From: Piscinibacter defluvii
GTDB lineage: Bacteria > Pseudomonadota > Gammaproteobacteria > Burkholderiales > Burkholderiaceae_C
NCBI RefSeq assembly: GCF_004011805.1
Contig: NZ_RCHJ01000005.1
Coordinates: 372,001 to 436,000 of the forward strand
Length of the DNA: 64,000 nt
Direction of reading: 5' to 3'
Shown here: in pieces, positions 40,077 to 53,415 of the stretch
Layout of the letters: every line of letters starts with the position of its first letter
How positions within the stretch are numbered: position 1 is the stretch's first letter
Position numbers and translations under genes: made by a program
Notes under the pieces: generated by a model
The model's database searches: none
What the model was told of the DNA's origin: nothing
What the model saw: only the letters and a program-made list of their open reading frames with translations

Positions 40077-41861
40077 GTGACTGCCCGCCCCGACCCGATG
40101 AGTGCCCCGACCCCGTCGCCCGCCAGCGCCGCTGCGCTGGCCGAGCAGGCGCTCGCCCAGGTCATCGCGGACGGCGCCGGTGCGGCCGCGCTCGCCCGCC
40201 GCGCGCTGGCGCTGGCCGGCGACGAGCGGCCGCAGCAGGCCTTCGCCCATGTGGTGCTGGCGCTGGTCGCGTTCCGCGAAGGCACGCTGGAGGACGGTCA
40301 GGCCGAGCTCGACGCCGCCATCGCCTGCGCCGGGGCCGAGCCGCCGCCGCGCCTGGCCTGGCTGATCGAGCACGACCGCGCGATGGCGCTGCGCCGCCGC
40401 GGCGAGCTGGCCCGGGCGGCCGAGCTGCTGGGGGCGCTGCACGAGCGCGGCAAGGGCGAGCGGCCGGCGGTGGACCGTTACCTGACGCTGGCCGCGCTGG
40501 GCATCGTGGTCGGCATGGAGGGTGACAACGACGCCTCGCTGGACCGCTTCCACGAGGCGCTGGCCACGGCGCGCGAGAGCGGCGTGCCCAGCCTGGTGGT
40601 CAACGCGCTGAACAACCTCGGCTCGCTGCAGTCGGACCTGTACAACCTCGAGGACGCGCTCGGCCTGCTGCAGGAGTGCCTGTCGGGGGCCCTGGCGCTC
40701 GGCTCGAAGCGCCAGATCATCTATGCCGCCGGCAACCTGGTGCAGTGCCTGTGCCTGATGGGGCGGCCGGCCGAGGCGCTGGCGATCGCCCGCGAGCAGC
40801 TGATCGCGCGCATCCGGCCCGACGACCTGCCGGCGCTGCAGCGCGACGAGGAGATCGCCCACGTGCTGCTGGACAACGGGCTGCTCGACGAGGCCGAGGC
40901 GCGCCTGGGCGGCGTGGTGCATGTCGACGCGATGAGCAACGAGCTGGCCACCTCGCGCGTCTGGCTGCTGGCGCGCATCCTGCTCGCGCGCGGCCGCGCC
41001 GCCGAGGCGCTGGCGCTGTGCCGCGCGCGCCAGGCGCTGCGCGAGGGCGACGAAAGCACCGTGGCGATCGACCGGGTCAACCTGGACCGCGTGGCCGCCC
41101 AGGCCGCCGCCGCGGTGGGCGACCACGAGCTCGCCTACCGCCTGCAATGCGAGGCCTTCGCCACGCACGAGCTGCTGCTCGGGCGCGCGGCGCGGGCGCG
41201 TTACCTGAGCCTGCAGATCCGCCACCGGGTGCAGCAGGCCGAATCCGAGCGCGACCTGGCGCGCGGTCTGGCGGCGCGGCTCGAGTCGCTGAACGCCTCG
41301 CTGCGCGAGCAGGCGGCCGAGAACGAGCGCCTGCAGGAGCGGCTGCGCGCGCAGGCGCTGGAGGATGCGCTGACCGGCCTGCACAACCGCCGCTACCTGC
41401 AGGACGCGGGCGCGGCGCTGGTCGCGCTCACGCAGCGCCAGGGCGAGCCGCTGGCCGCCGCGCTGGTCGACCTCGACCACTTCAAGCACGTCAACGACCG
41501 CCATGGCCATGCCGCCGGCGACCAGGTGCTGCAGGCCTTCGCGCGCCTGGTGCGTGGCGCGCTGCGCGCGAGCGACATCGTCTGCCGCAGCGGCGGCGAG
41601 GAGTTCGTGCTGCTGCTGCCGGGCGCGGACGCCGGCCAGGCGCGGGTGCGCCTGGAGCGCCTGCTCGAGCGCTTCCGCACCGTCGTGTTCGACGGCGCCG
41701 GCGCGCGCTTCTGCTGCACCTTCTCGGCCGGCGTCGCGACGGCGCGCCCCGGCGACGGCCTGGAGCGCCTGCTGCAGCGTGCCGACGCCGCGCTCTACGC
41801 GGCCAAGGACGCGGGGCGTGCCCGGGTGGTCGAAGCATCGAAGGAATCGATCGAGACATAG
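40077..41861 (+). CDS. TPR-containing diguanylate cyclase (GGEEF)
   Basis: 594 aa from a GTG at 40077; an ATG at 40098 is an equally possible start. Residues about 20-390 are TPR-like helical repeats (for example [29 protein letters not shown]), followed by a coiled coil (about 395-435) and a GGDEF domain with GGEEF at 506-510 and an I-site RASD five residues before it. No membrane helix. It should make c-di-GMP, controlled by protein or peptide contacts through the TPRs. It lies between the LysR gene and the DUF1445 operon. This is a known Burkholderiales architecture. Confidence 0.9.
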   Translation: MTARPDPMSAPTPSPASAAALAEQALAQVIADGAGAAALARRALALAGDERPQQAFAHVVLALVAFREGTLEDGQAELDAAIACAGAEPPPRLAWLIEHDRAMALRRRGELARAAELLGALHERGKGERPAVDRYLTLAALGIVVGMEGDNDASLDRFHEALATARESGVPSLVVNALNNLGSLQSDLYNLEDALGLLQECLSGALALGSKRQIIYAAGNLVQCLCLMGRPAEALAIAREQLIARIRPDDLPALQRDEEIAHVLLDNGLLDEAEARLGGVVHVDAMSNELATSRVWLLARILLARGRAAEALALCRARQALREGDESTVAIDRVNLDRVAAQAAAAVGDHELAYRLQCEAFATHELLLGRAARARYLSLQIRHRVQQAESERDLARGLAARLESLNASLREQAAENERLQERLRAQALEDALTGLHNRRYLQDAGAALVALTQRQGEPLAAALVDLDHFKHVNDRHGHAAGDQVLQAFARLVRGALRASDIVCRSGGEEFVLLLPGADAGQARVRLERLLERFRTVVFDGAGARFCCTFSAGVATARPGDGLERLLQRADAALYAAKDAGRARVVEASKESIET

Positions 41862-41901
41862 AAAAAAATCTCGTTTGGCGGCGCGCGGTCGGGGTCACAG
41901 A

Positions 41902-42711
41902 ATGCGCCGCATGCCCACCGACCTTCCCCTGCGCGATGCCCCGCCGGCCCGGCTGCGCGGCGAGATCCGCGCCGGCCGCTGGAGCGGCCACACCAGCGGC
42001 CTGGCGCAGCGCCACGTGCAGGGCAACGTGGTGATCCTGCCGGCGCGCTGGGCCGACGACTTCCTGCGCTATTGCCAGCGCAACCCCAAGCCCTGCCCGC
42101 TGCTGGCCGTCTCCGAACCGGGCGCGTGCGCGTTGCCGAGCCTGGGCGAGGGCATCGACATCCGCAGCGACCTGCCGCGTTACCGCGTCTGGCGCCGGGG
42201 CGAACTGGTCGAGGAACCGACCGACGTGCGCGCGCTGTGGCGCGACGACCTCGTCACCTTCGTGCTCGGTTGCTCGTTCTCGTTCGAGCAGGCGCTGCTC
42301 GACGAGGGGCTGGTGCTGCGCCATGTCGACGAGGGCAAGAACGTCGCGATGTTCCGCACCTCGATCGCCACCGTGCCGGCCGGCCCGTTCGCCGGGCCGC
42401 TGGTGGTGACGATGCGCCCGCTGCGCGCGGCCGCGGCGATCCGCGCGATCCAGATCACCTCGCGCTTCCCCGACGTGCATGGCGCGCCGGTGCACCTGGG
42501 CGACCCGGCGCTGATCGGCATCGCCGACCTGTCGCGGCCCGACTGGGGCGACGCGGTCGAGGTGCGGCCCGACGAGCTGCCGGTGTTCTGGGCCTGCGGC
42601 GTGACGCCGCAGGCCGCGCTGGCGCAGGCCCGCCCGGAGTTCTGCATCACCCACGCGCCCGGCGCGATGCTGGTCACCGACCTGCTGAACCACCAGCTGG
42701 CCGCCTTCTGA
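41902..42711 (+). CDS. DUF1445 putative hydro-lyase (D-glutamate cyclase-related)
   Basis: 269 aa from the ATG at 41902 (an ATG at 41911 would give 266 aa). DUF1445/YcsI pattern: [31 protein letters not shown], the [17 protein letters not shown] Cys-containing segment, [19 protein letters not shown], and [32 protein letters not shown]. The family is annotated as putative hydro-lyase; a domain of this type is also part of the vertebrate D-glutamate cyclase, which makes 5-oxo-D-proline. It is 35 bp before a TRAP dctP and in one transcriptional run with a 5-oxoprolinase, supporting a role in 5-oxoproline or related lactam metabolism. Confidence 0.85.
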   Translation: MRRMPTDLPLRDAPPARLRGEIRAGRWSGHTSGLAQRHVQGNVVILPARWADDFLRYCQRNPKPCPLLAVSEPGACALPSLGEGIDIRSDLPRYRVWRRGELVEEPTDVRALWRDDLVTFVLGCSFSFEQALLDEGLVLRHVDEGKNVAMFRTSIATVPAGPFAGPLVVTMRPLRAAAAIRAIQITSRFPDVHGAPVHLGDPALIGIADLSRPDWGDAVEVRPDELPVFWACGVTPQAALAQARPEFCITHAPGAMLVTDLLNHQLAAF

Positions 42712-42746
42712 TCCCTGTTCCTGCAACCTGCCACGGAGGTGCTCCG

Positions 42747-43712
42747 ATGAAGTCGTTCGTCCCTGCCATCCTGATGTCGGCGCTCGCGGTCGGTTCCGCC
42801 GCGGCCCAGACCGCCTGGGACCTGCCCACCGGCTACGCACCCGCCAGCTTCCAGACCCAGAACGCGCAGCAGTTCGCCGACGAGGTGGCCCAGGCCAGCG
42901 GCGGCCGGCTGAAGATCACGCTGCACCCGAACGGCTCGCTCTACAAGGCCAACGAGATCAAGCGCGCGGTGCAGACCGGCCAGGCCCAGGCCGGCGAGTT
43001 CATCCTCTCGGGCGCCGCGAACGAGAACCCGCTGTACGGCGTCGACTCGATCCCCTTCCTGGCCGACAGCTACCCGGCCGCGAAGCGCCTCGCCGAGGCC
43101 GCGCGCCCGGCGCTCGACAAGCTGCTCGCGTCGCAGGGCATGAAGCTGCTGTTCACGGTGCCCTGGCCGGGGCAGAGCCTGTACAGCAGCAAGCCGGTCG
43201 AGACGATCGCGGACCTGAAGGGCACCAAGATGCGCGCCTACAACCCGGCCACCTCGCGCATCGCGCAGCTCGCCGGCGCGCAGCCCACCACGATCCAGCT
43301 CGCCGAGCTGGGCCAGGCGCTGGCCACCGGCACGGTGGAAAACTTCCTGACCTCGAGCGCGAGTGGCGTCGAGATGAAGCTCTACGAGAGCGTCAGGCAC
43401 TTCTACAGCGTCAACGCCTGGCTGCCGAAGAACGCGGTGGTGGTCAACCGCCAGGCCTTCGACGCGCTCGACAAGCCGCTGCAGGAGGCCGTGCTGAAGG
43501 CTGCTGCCGCCGCCGAGCAGCGCGGCTGGGCCTTGAGCGAGCAGAAGAACGCCGAGTACCTGAAGGAACTCGCCGCGCGCGGCATGAAGGTCGCGCCGCC
43601 CAGCGAGGCGCTGACGCGCGAGCTGCGCAAGATCGGCAGCACGATGACGGGCGAGTGGCTCAAGCAGGCGGGCGCCGACGGCCAGGCGATCATCGATGCG
43701 TACAGCAAGTGA
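42747..43712 (+). CDS. TRAP transporter DctP-type solute-binding protein, system 2
   Basis: 321 aa, ATG at 42747 with GGAGG 7 nt upstream. Signal peptide KSFVPAILMSALAVGSAAA; mature QTAWDLPTGYAPASFQTQN. Landmarks parallel system 1: LKITLHPNGSLYKANEIKRAVQ, PFLADSYPAAK, LKGTKMRAYNPATSRIAQLAGA (substrate Arg) and AWLPKNAVVVNRQAFDALDK. High similarity to the protein at 38009 shows a shared origin. Likely delivers 5-oxoproline or a related acid, judged by the oxoprolinase downstream. Confidence 0.92.
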   Translation: MKSFVPAILMSALAVGSAAAQTAWDLPTGYAPASFQTQNAQQFADEVAQASGGRLKITLHPNGSLYKANEIKRAVQTGQAQAGEFILSGAANENPLYGVDSIPFLADSYPAAKRLAEAARPALDKLLASQGMKLLFTVPWPGQSLYSSKPVETIADLKGTKMRAYNPATSRIAQLAGAQPTTIQLAELGQALATGTVENFLTSSASGVEMKLYESVRHFYSVNAWLPKNAVVVNRQAFDALDKPLQEAVLKAAAAAEQRGWALSEQKNAEYLKELAARGMKVAPPSEALTRELRKIGSTMTGEWLKQAGADGQAIIDAYSK

Positions 43713-44262
43713 GCCCGTGCCGGCCCCGCGGCCGGCCCCGGCGTACGCGCTGCACGCCGCCGTCGCGCAGGCGGACCGGGCGCTCGCGCTGCTCGCCGCG
43801 CTGGCGATGGTGGCCGCCTTCGCGGCGGTCTCGGCCGGCGTGATCGCGCGGCTGGCCGGAGCCGATCTGCCGGGCACCGATGCCTACGCCGGCTACGCCA
43901 TCGCGGCCGCGCTGTTCCTCGCGCTGCCGCAGACGCTGCGGCGCCAGGAGCACATCCGCGTCACGCTGCTGCTCGACAGGCTGGCGCCGAAGGCCCGCGC
44001 CGCGCTCGAGTGGTGGTCGCTGCTGGCCGGCTTTGCGCTCGCGCTCTACCTGGCCGTCTACGCGCTGCGCCTGGTGTGGCTGTCGCATGCGATGCACGAC
44101 GTCTCGCCGGCCGCCGACGCGACGCCGCTGTGGATCCCGCAGCTCGCCTGTGCGCTGGGCTGCGCCGGCTTCGCGCTCTCGCTGGCCGACGCGATCGTGG
44201 CGCGCTGGCACGGGCTGCCGTACTTCGAGCGCCTGGCCGAAGACGCCAGCCACGTCGAATGA
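43696..44262 (+). CDS. TRAP transporter small permease (DctQ-type), system 2
   Basis: 188 aa; the ATG at 43696 overlaps the end of dctP by 17 bp (a GTG at 43717 is an alternative). Four helices; landmarks GTDAYAGYAIAAALFLALPQTLRRQEHIRVTLLLDRL and SPAADATPLWIPQLACALG. It is the paralogue of the protein at 37498, with a longer N-terminus and an extra charged tail (YFERLAEDASHVE). It forms the membrane unit with the following DctM. Confidence 0.9.
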   Translation: MRTASEPVPAPRPAPAYALHAAVAQADRALALLAALAMVAAFAAVSAGVIARLAGADLPGTDAYAGYAIAAALFLALPQTLRRQEHIRVTLLLDRLAPKARAALEWWSLLAGFALALYLAVYALRLVWLSHAMHDVSPAADATPLWIPQLACALGCAGFALSLADAIVARWHGLPYFERLAEDASHVE

Positions 44263-44272
44263 GGGGAAGGCG

Positions 44273-45565
44273 ATGGACCTGCTGATCACCGTGTTCCTGA
44301 TCGTGCTGCTGCTGGCGGTGCTCGGCTCGGGGCTGTGGATCGGCCTGGCGCTGCTGGGCGTGGCGGTGGTGGCGATGGAGCTGTTCACGCAGCGCCCGGT
44401 GGGCGACAGCATGCTGCTGACGATCTGGGGCTCGACCTCGAGCTGGACGCTGACCGCGCTGCCGCTCTTCCTGTGGATGGGCGAGATCCTGTTCCGCACC
44501 CGGCTCTCGGAGGGCATGTTCCGCGGCCTCGCGCCGTGGATCGGCGCCCTGCCGGGCCGGCTGCTGCACACCAACGTGATCGGCTGCGCCATCTTCGCCG
44601 CGGTGTCCGGCTCGAGCGCGGCGACCTGCGCGACGATCGGCAAGATCACCCTGCCCGAGCTGAAGAAACGCGGCTACCCGGACGCGATGGCGGTCGGCAC
44701 GCTGGCCGGTGCCGGCACGCTCGGGCTGCTGATCCCGCCGTCGATCATCATGATCGTCTACGGCGTGGCGGCCAACGTCTCGATCGCCAAGCTGTTCATG
44801 GCCGGCGTGCTGCCGGGCATCCTGCTCGCGCTGCTGTTCATGGGCTACATCGTGGTCTGGGCGCTGCGCCACCCGGAGCAGGTGCCGCCGGCCGACGCGC
44901 CGCTGCCGCTGGCCGCGAAGCTGCGCGAATCGCGCCACCTGATCCCGGTGGTGGTGCTGATCGTGCTGGTGCTGGGCTCGATCTACGGCGGCATCGCCAC
45001 CGCCACCGAGGCCGCGGCGCTCGGCGTGGCCGGTGCGCTGGGGCTGGCGGCCGTCGAAGGCTCGCTCAGCTGGCAGGCCTTCAGGGAGGGCCTGGCCGCG
45101 GCCACGCGGGTGTACTGCATGATCGGCCTGATCCTCGCCGGCGCCGCCTTCCTGACGCTGGCGATGGGCTTCATCGGCCTGCCGCGCCACCTGGCCGAGT
45201 TCATCGGCGCGCTGCAGCTCAGCCCGTTCGCGCTGATGCTCGGGCTGACGGTCTTCTTCATCGTGCTGGGCTGCTTCCTGGACGGCATCTCGATGGTGGT
45301 GCTGACGATGGCCGTGCTGCTGCCCACGGTGCAGAAGGCCGGCTTCGACCTGATCTGGTTCGGCATCTTCGTCGTGCTGGTGGTGGAGCTGGCGCAGATC
45401 ACGCCGCCGGTGGGCTTCAACCTGTTCGTGCTGCAGGGCCTGACGCGGCGCGACATCACCTGGATTGCGCGGCGCTCGATGCCGCTGTTCGCCCTGATGC
45501 TCGGCTTCGTGCTGCTGCTGTGGTTCGTGCCCGGCATCGCCACCTGGCTGCCCGCGCGCCTGTAG
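44273..45565 (+). CDS. TRAP transporter large permease (DctM-type), system 2
   Basis: 430 aa, about 12 helices, 10 bp after dctQ. The same landmarks as the system 1 permease are present almost word for word ([77 protein letters not shown]), so the two are close paralogues. Works with the DctP proteins at 42747 and perhaps 45589. Confidence 0.93.
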   Translation: MDLLITVFLIVLLLAVLGSGLWIGLALLGVAVVAMELFTQRPVGDSMLLTIWGSTSSWTLTALPLFLWMGEILFRTRLSEGMFRGLAPWIGALPGRLLHTNVIGCAIFAAVSGSSAATCATIGKITLPELKKRGYPDAMAVGTLAGAGTLGLLIPPSIIMIVYGVAANVSIAKLFMAGVLPGILLALLFMGYIVVWALRHPEQVPPADAPLPLAAKLRESRHLIPVVVLIVLVLGSIYGGIATATEAAALGVAGALGLAAVEGSLSWQAFREGLAAATRVYCMIGLILAGAAFLTLAMGFIGLPRHLAEFIGALQLSPFALMLGLTVFFIVLGCFLDGISMVVLTMAVLLPTVQKAGFDLIWFGIFVVLVVELAQITPPVGFNLFVLQGLTRRDITWIARRSMPLFALMLGFVLLLWFVPGIATWLPARL

Positions 45566-45588
45566 CGCGCACCCTGCGGGAGGTTCCC

Positions 45589-46565
45589 ATGTTCCGTCGC
45601 ACCTGGCTGCTCGGCGCGGCCGGCACGCTGCTGCATGCGCGCGCCGCCGCCGCGGCGCCCTGGAAGCTCGCCACCGGTTACCGCGCCGAGTCCTTCCACG
45701 CGCGCAACCTGCTGGCGCTGGCGCAGTCGGTCGAGGCGGCCACCGGCGGCGGCCTGCGCATCGAGCTGCACGCCAACGGCAGCCTCGCGCCGCTGGCGCA
45801 GGTGGCCGACGCGGTGCGCGAGGGCCGCGCCGAGATGGGCGAGACGATCATGACCGGGCTGGCCAGGGCGATGCCGATCGCAGGCGCCGACGCCGTGCCC
45901 TTCATCACCCGGCACTACGACGACGCCCGGCGGCTCTGGACGCACCAGCGCCCGCTGGTCGAGCGCGCCTTCGCCGAGCGTGGCCTGCGCGTGCTGTACG
46001 CCGTGCCCTGGCCGCCGCAGGGGCTCTACAGCGCCAGGCCGATCGCCGCGCCGCAGGACCTGCGAGGCCTGCGCATGCGCACCTACAACGCGACCACCGT
46101 GCGCATCGCCGAGCTGCTCGGCGCCACGCCGGTGGACGTGCCGATGCCCGAGGTCGGCCGCGCCGTCGCCGAGGGCCGCATCGACACCATGATCACCTCG
46201 GCCGTCACCGGCGTCGAGAACCGCGTCTGGGACGGCCTGAAGCACTTCTACGACATCAACGCCTGGTTCCCGAAGAACATCGTCTTCGTGCGCGAGGCGG
46301 CCTTCCTGGCGCTGCCGGCGGTGCAGCGCGATGCGCTGGCCGTGGCCGCCGCCGCGGCCGAGCCGCGCGGCTGGAGCGCCAGCCAGGCGGCGGCGCGCGA
46401 GTCGCTCGACGAGTTGCGCCGGCACGGCATGAAGGTCGAGCTGCCGGCCGCGACGCTGTCCACCCCTCTGCGCCGCCTCGGCGAGCGCTTTGCCCTCGAA
46501 TGGATCCGCGAGGTCGGCCCGCAGGCCAACGCGATCTTCATCCCGTACTATTCATCGAGCACGAC

Positions 46566-46569
<4 letters not shown>
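45589..46569 (+). CDS. Additional DctP-type TRAP solute-binding protein
   Basis: 326 aa, ATG at 45589 with GGGAGG upstream. N-terminus [22 protein letters not shown], a signal peptide with a twin-Arg look. DctP landmarks are present but more diverged: [60 protein letters not shown] (substrate Arg) and [15 protein letters not shown]. It has no permease genes of its own and ends overlapping the oxoprolinase start (ATGA). Probably a second receptor feeding the same DctQM, which would broaden the substrates taken up. Confidence 0.88.
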
Positions 46570-50173
<3,604 letters not shown>

Positions 50174-50174
<1 letters not shown>

Positions 50175-50941
50175 TGCTGCTGAAGCTGCTGCTCGTCGCC
50201 TGCTCGGCGCTGCTCTCGTCCCTCGCGGCGAAGCGCTTCGGCCATGCGGTGGGCGGCACGCTCGCCGGCCTGCCGATGATCGCCGGGCCGATCATGGGCT
50301 TCGTGCTGCTGGCGACCCCCGTCGAGCCGGTGCGTGCGATTGCGCTGGCCACGCTGGTGTGCCTGCCGGCCACCGTGGCGCACCTCGTCACCTTCGCCTG
50401 GGCCGCCACGCGCCTGGGCTGGCCGCTGGCGCTGGGGCTCGCCAACGTGGTGTTCTTCGGCTTCGGCGCGCTGCTGCCGCAGCTCGGCCTGCTGCCCGAG
50501 GCGGCCTGCCTGCTGGCGCTGGCGGTGCTCGTCGCCGGCGGGCCGGCCATGCCGCGCCTGCCGCTCGCACCCGGCGGGGTGGCGATCCCGCGCATCGAAC
50601 TGGCCTGCCGCGTGGCGGCGGCCATCGCACTGGCCTGGCTGATCATCCGCAGCGCCGGCGTGGCCCCGGCCGCCTTCAGCGGGCTGCTGCTGGCGGTGCC
50701 GATCACCGGCAACGTGCTGCCCTGCTTCACGCTGCCGCGCCACGGCGCGGCCGCCACCGTGGCGCTGCTGCGCGGTTTCGTGCGCGGGCTCACCGGCTTC
50801 GGCGCCTTCTTCGTCACGCTCTACCTCGGCCTCGGCGCCTGGCCGCCCGGCGTGGCCTACGGGCTCGCCTGGCTGGCGGCACTGGGCGCGGCGCTCGGCC
50901 TGCACGCCTGGCAGCGGCGCGCCTTGCCGAGGCTCGCATGA
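50174..50941 (+). CDS. Multi-helix inner-membrane protein of unknown function
   Basis: 255 aa with about eight hydrophobic helices and almost no soluble part. It starts as TGATG with the oxoprolinase stop and ends overlapping the glycosyltransferase start as ATGA, so it is inside the operon. Segments such as GGTLAGLPMIAGPIMGFVLLAT and GLLLAVPITGNVLPCFTLPRHGAAATVALLRG suggest a transporter-like protein related to small conserved membrane families. I cannot assign a substrate; context would allow an exporter or importer of a metabolite made by its neighbours. Confidence 0.7.
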
Positions 50942-51609
50942 CACGGCTCGCGATCGTGATGCCGGTGCTGGACGAGGCGGCGGGCATCGTCGCGACCTTG
51001 CAGGCGCTCGCGCCGCTGCGCGCACGCGGTGTCGAGATCGTGGTGGCCGACGGCGGCAGCGCTGACGCCACCGTGGCCCTGGCGCGCCCGCTGGCCGACC
51101 GCGTGATCGCCGCGCCGCGCGGCCGCGCGCGCCAGATGAACGCGGGTGCCGCCGCCACCGCGGCCGCGCAGCTGCTCTTCCTGCACGCCGACACGCAGTT
51201 GCCCGACGGCGCGGACAGGCTCGTCCAGGCCGCGCTCGCGCGCCATGCCTGGGGCCGCTTCGACGTTCGCATCAGCGGCGCCTCGGCGATGTTCCCGCTC
51301 ATCGCCGCGCTGATGAACCACCGCTCGCGCTGGAGCGGCATCGCCACCGGCGACCAGGCGATGTTCATGACTCGCGCGGCGTTCGAGGCCGCCGGTGGCT
51401 TTCCCGACCAGCCGCTGATGGAGGACATCGAGCTGTCGCGCCGCCTCAAGCGCCTCGGGCCGCCAGCCTGCCTGCGCGCGCGTGTCGCCACCTCGGGCCG
51501 GCGCTGGGAGCAGCGCGGCGTGTGGCGCACCATCTGGCTGATGTGGCGCTTGCGTTATGCCTACTGGCGCGGGGCCGATCCGGCGCGCCTGGCCGCGCTG
51601 TATCGATGA
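50938..51609 (+). CDS. TIGR04283-type family 2 glycosyltransferase
   Basis: 223 aa GT-A fold enzyme. Landmarks: RLAIVMPVLDEAAGIVATLQAL at the N-terminus, VEIVVADGGSADATV, PRGRARQMNAGAAA, LLFLHADTQLP (DxD-like) and GGFPDQPLMEDIELSRRLKRLG. This is the pattern of TIGR04283, named rSAM/selenodomain-associated transferase 2 or arsenosugar biosynthesis glycosyltransferase. No arsenic or radical-SAM partner is in the window, so the arsenosugar name should be treated as a family label. It forms a pair with the next gene. Confidence 0.85.
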   Translation: MTRLAIVMPVLDEAAGIVATLQALAPLRARGVEIVVADGGSADATVALARPLADRVIAAPRGRARQMNAGAAATAAAQLLFLHADTQLPDGADRLVQAALARHAWGRFDVRISGASAMFPLIAALMNHRSRWSGIATGDQAMFMTRAAFEAAGGFPDQPLMEDIELSRRLKRLGPPACLRARVATSGRRWEQRGVWRTIWLMWRLRYAYWRGADPARLAALYR

Positions 51610-51703
51610 GCGCCGCCGCCCGGCCGCCCGAAGGCGGCGCTCTCCTCCCTCGGGGAGGTGGTCGCGTCAGCGACCGGAGGGTAGTCCAGTGAGCGCCGCC
51701 GCC
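51607..51703. repeat. Palindromic element bounded by a 14-bp direct repeat
   Basis: TGAGCGCCGCCGCC occurs at 51607-51620 and again at 51690-51703. Between them lie three stem-loops: CCGCC-CGAA-GGCGG (about 51623-51637), CTCCC-TCG-GGGAG (51644-51657 region) and GTCGC-GTCA-GCGAC (51661-51674), then GGAGG and a GTG. Removing one repeat unit would restore an ATGA overlap of the two glycosyltransferase genes, so the element looks inserted into an operon junction. Confidence 0.6.
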
Positions 51704-52306
51704 TGCGCCGTCGTCGTGCTGGCCAAGGCCCCGGTGGCCGGCCTGGCGAAGACGCGCCTGATCCCGGCGCTTGGGGCCGAGGGGGCGGCGCTTCTCGCGG
51801 CCTGGCTGCTCGAGCGCACGTTGCAGGCGGCGCTGGCCAGTGGCCTGCGCCCGGTCACGCTGTGCGCCGCGCCCGACCTGGCGCACCCGGCCGTCGCCGC
51901 CTGGGGCACGCGCGGCGTGCGGCTTGCCGTGCAGGTCGAGGGCGAGCTCGGCGCGCGCATCGCCGCCGCGTTCGCGCAGGCCTTCGAGAGCGCGCCGCGG
52001 GTGCTGCTGATCGGCACCGACGCGCCGAGGCTGGACGCCGCCGTGCTGCGCGCCGCGGCCGCCGCGCTCGACACGCACGACGCGGTGTTCGTGCCGGCGC
52101 TGGACGGCGGTTATGCGCTGGTCGGCCTGCGCCGCCCGCAGCCGCGCCTGTTCGAGCCCATGCCCTGGAGCACGCCGGTCGTGATGGCGCGCACCCGCGA
52201 GCGTCTGCACGAACTCGGCCTGCGCCATGCCGAGCTGGCGCCGCTGGCCGACATCGACGAGCCGGCCGACCTGGTGCAACTGGACGGACTCGGATGGACG
52301 CCCTGA
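51689..52306 (+). CDS. TIGR04282-type glycosyltransferase/nucleotidyltransferase-like protein
   Basis: 205 aa, start at the GTG at 51689 (CGGAGGG about 10 nt upstream, supplied by the palindromic element). Pattern of TIGR04282 (rSAM/selenodomain-associated transferase 1): VVVLAKAPVAGLAKTRLIPALGAEGAALLA, AAFAQAFESAPRVLLIGTDAP, FVPALDGGYALVGLR and PMPWSTPVVMARTRERL. It is the usual genomic partner of the preceding gene. The natural product is not known with certainty. The stop overlaps the phosphotransferase start by 13 bp. Confidence 0.85.
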   Translation: MSAAACAVVVLAKAPVAGLAKTRLIPALGAEGAALLAAWLLERTLQAALASGLRPVTLCAAPDLAHPAVAAWGTRGVRLAVQVEGELGARIAAAFAQAFESAPRVLLIGTDAPRLDAAVLRAAAAALDTHDAVFVPALDGGYALVGLRRPQPRLFEPMPWSTPVVMARTRERLHELGLRHAELAPLADIDEPADLVQLDGLGWTP

Positions 52307-53328
52307 CCGAGGCCCTGCGCACCGCGCTGCGTGCGCAGCACTCCCCGTGGGCCGACGCGCCGATAGCGCCGCTGGCCGATGCCGGCCTCGCGCACGCGCA
52401 CCTGCGCCTCGTCGGCACGGGCGTGCTGGCGCGTGTGCCCAAGCAGAGCCAGCTCGACCTGCCGGCCGCCGCGAACCTGGCCTACCAGGCCGCCTGCTTC
52501 GAACGCGCCGCGCCGAGCGGTCACGTGCCGCGCCTGCACGGCATGCTGCCGCCCGGCGACGCGCTGCCGCGCGGCGCGCTGCTGGTGGAGGAGATCGTCG
52601 GCCGGCCGGCACGGATGCCGCAGGACCTGCCGGCGATCGTCGACGCGCTGGCCGCGATCCATGCGCTGCCGCTGCCGGCGCAGCGCGCGCCGCTGCTCGA
52701 CGCACCCGACCCGCTGGCGCTGCTGCATGCCGAGATCGAGGCCCAGGCCGTGCACCTCGACGCGGCGGCGCTCGACGCGTCCAGCCGCCGCGCGATCGAC
52801 GCGCAGCGCCGCCGCTTCGAGGCGCTGCTCGCCGCGCCCGCGCGCCCGGGCCGGCGCCTGATCGCGTTCGACGCGCACCCCGGCAATTTCCTGCTGCACG
52901 ACGGCCGCGCCGTGCTGGTGGACCTCGAGAAGGCGCGCTACAGCCACCCGCCGCTGGACCTGGCCCATGCCACGCTCTACACCTCCACCACCTGGGACCG
53001 CGCCAGCGCCGCGGTGCTGGGCGTCGACGAGGTGGCCGCGGCCGGCGCACGCTGGCTCGCGCGTGTCGGCGACGCGCCGGCCTGGCAGACCTGGCTGGTG
53101 CCGCTGCGTGCCGCGATGTGGCTGTGGTCCGTCACCTGGTGCGCCAAGTGGCGCGTGCTGTCGGGCCGCGCCGCGCGCGCCGGCGGCGACGGCGAGGACT
53201 GGTCGGCCGCACACAGCGACGCGGCGCTGGTGGCCCATGTGCGCGAGCGGGTCGACGACTACCTGTCGGGCGCGGGCGTCGCGCGCGTGGTGGACGAACT
53301 CGCGCAACTGGCCCGGCGGGCCGGGTGA
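52294..53328 (+). CDS. Choline-kinase/APH-like phosphotransferase
   Basis: 344 aa. C-terminal kinase motif IAFDAHPGNFLLHDGRAVLVDLEKARY (about 189-215) is the Brenner/APH catalytic and Mg-binding signature, with AAIHALPLPAQRAPLLDA before it and a helical C-terminal half (WDRASAAVLG, WLVPLRAAMWLW). The N-terminal lobe is diverged (LVGTGVLARVPKQSQLDLPAAA). It overlaps the transferase gene, so it probably acts in the same pathway, phosphorylating a sugar, choline-like compound or glycolipid precursor. Not an antibiotic-resistance enzyme by context. Confidence 0.8.
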   Translation: MDALTEALRTALRAQHSPWADAPIAPLADAGLAHAHLRLVGTGVLARVPKQSQLDLPAAANLAYQAACFERAAPSGHVPRLHGMLPPGDALPRGALLVEEIVGRPARMPQDLPAIVDALAAIHALPLPAQRAPLLDAPDPLALLHAEIEAQAVHLDAAALDASSRRAIDAQRRRFEALLAAPARPGRRLIAFDAHPGNFLLHDGRAVLVDLEKARYSHPPLDLAHATLYTSTTWDRASAAVLGVDEVAAAGARWLARVGDAPAWQTWLVPLRAAMWLWSVTWCAKWRVLSGRAARAGGDGEDWSAAHSDAALVAHVRERVDDYLSGAGVARVVDELAQLARRAG

Positions 53329-53346
53329 CGCCTCGTCTCGAAGAGG

Positions 53347-53368
53347 GAGGGGCGGCGCGCCGCCCCTC
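53347..53368. promoter_or_regulatory. Perfect 22-bp palindrome upstream of the SLOG-TM gene
   Basis: A self-complementary run of 22 bases (half-site GAGGGGCGGCG) lies 48 bp before the ATG at 53416 and 19 bp after the phosphotransferase stop. It could be a terminator stem for the upstream operon (no T-run follows) or a dimer operator for the SLOG-TIR pair. Confidence 0.4.
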
Positions 53369-53415
53369 GCCGCCGGGCGGCCGCGGTGCAAGAATGCCCC
53401 CGGGAGGGCCCGGCC

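Noticed and set aside
41859-41875. A-rich run after the TPR-GGEEF gene as a terminator
   Set aside because: There is no stem before it and the run is A, not T, on the coding strand.
50938-52306. Arsenosugar biosynthesis cluster
   Set aside because: Only the two family-named transferases are present; no arsenic methyltransferase or radical-SAM gene lies nearby, so the name is kept only as a family label.
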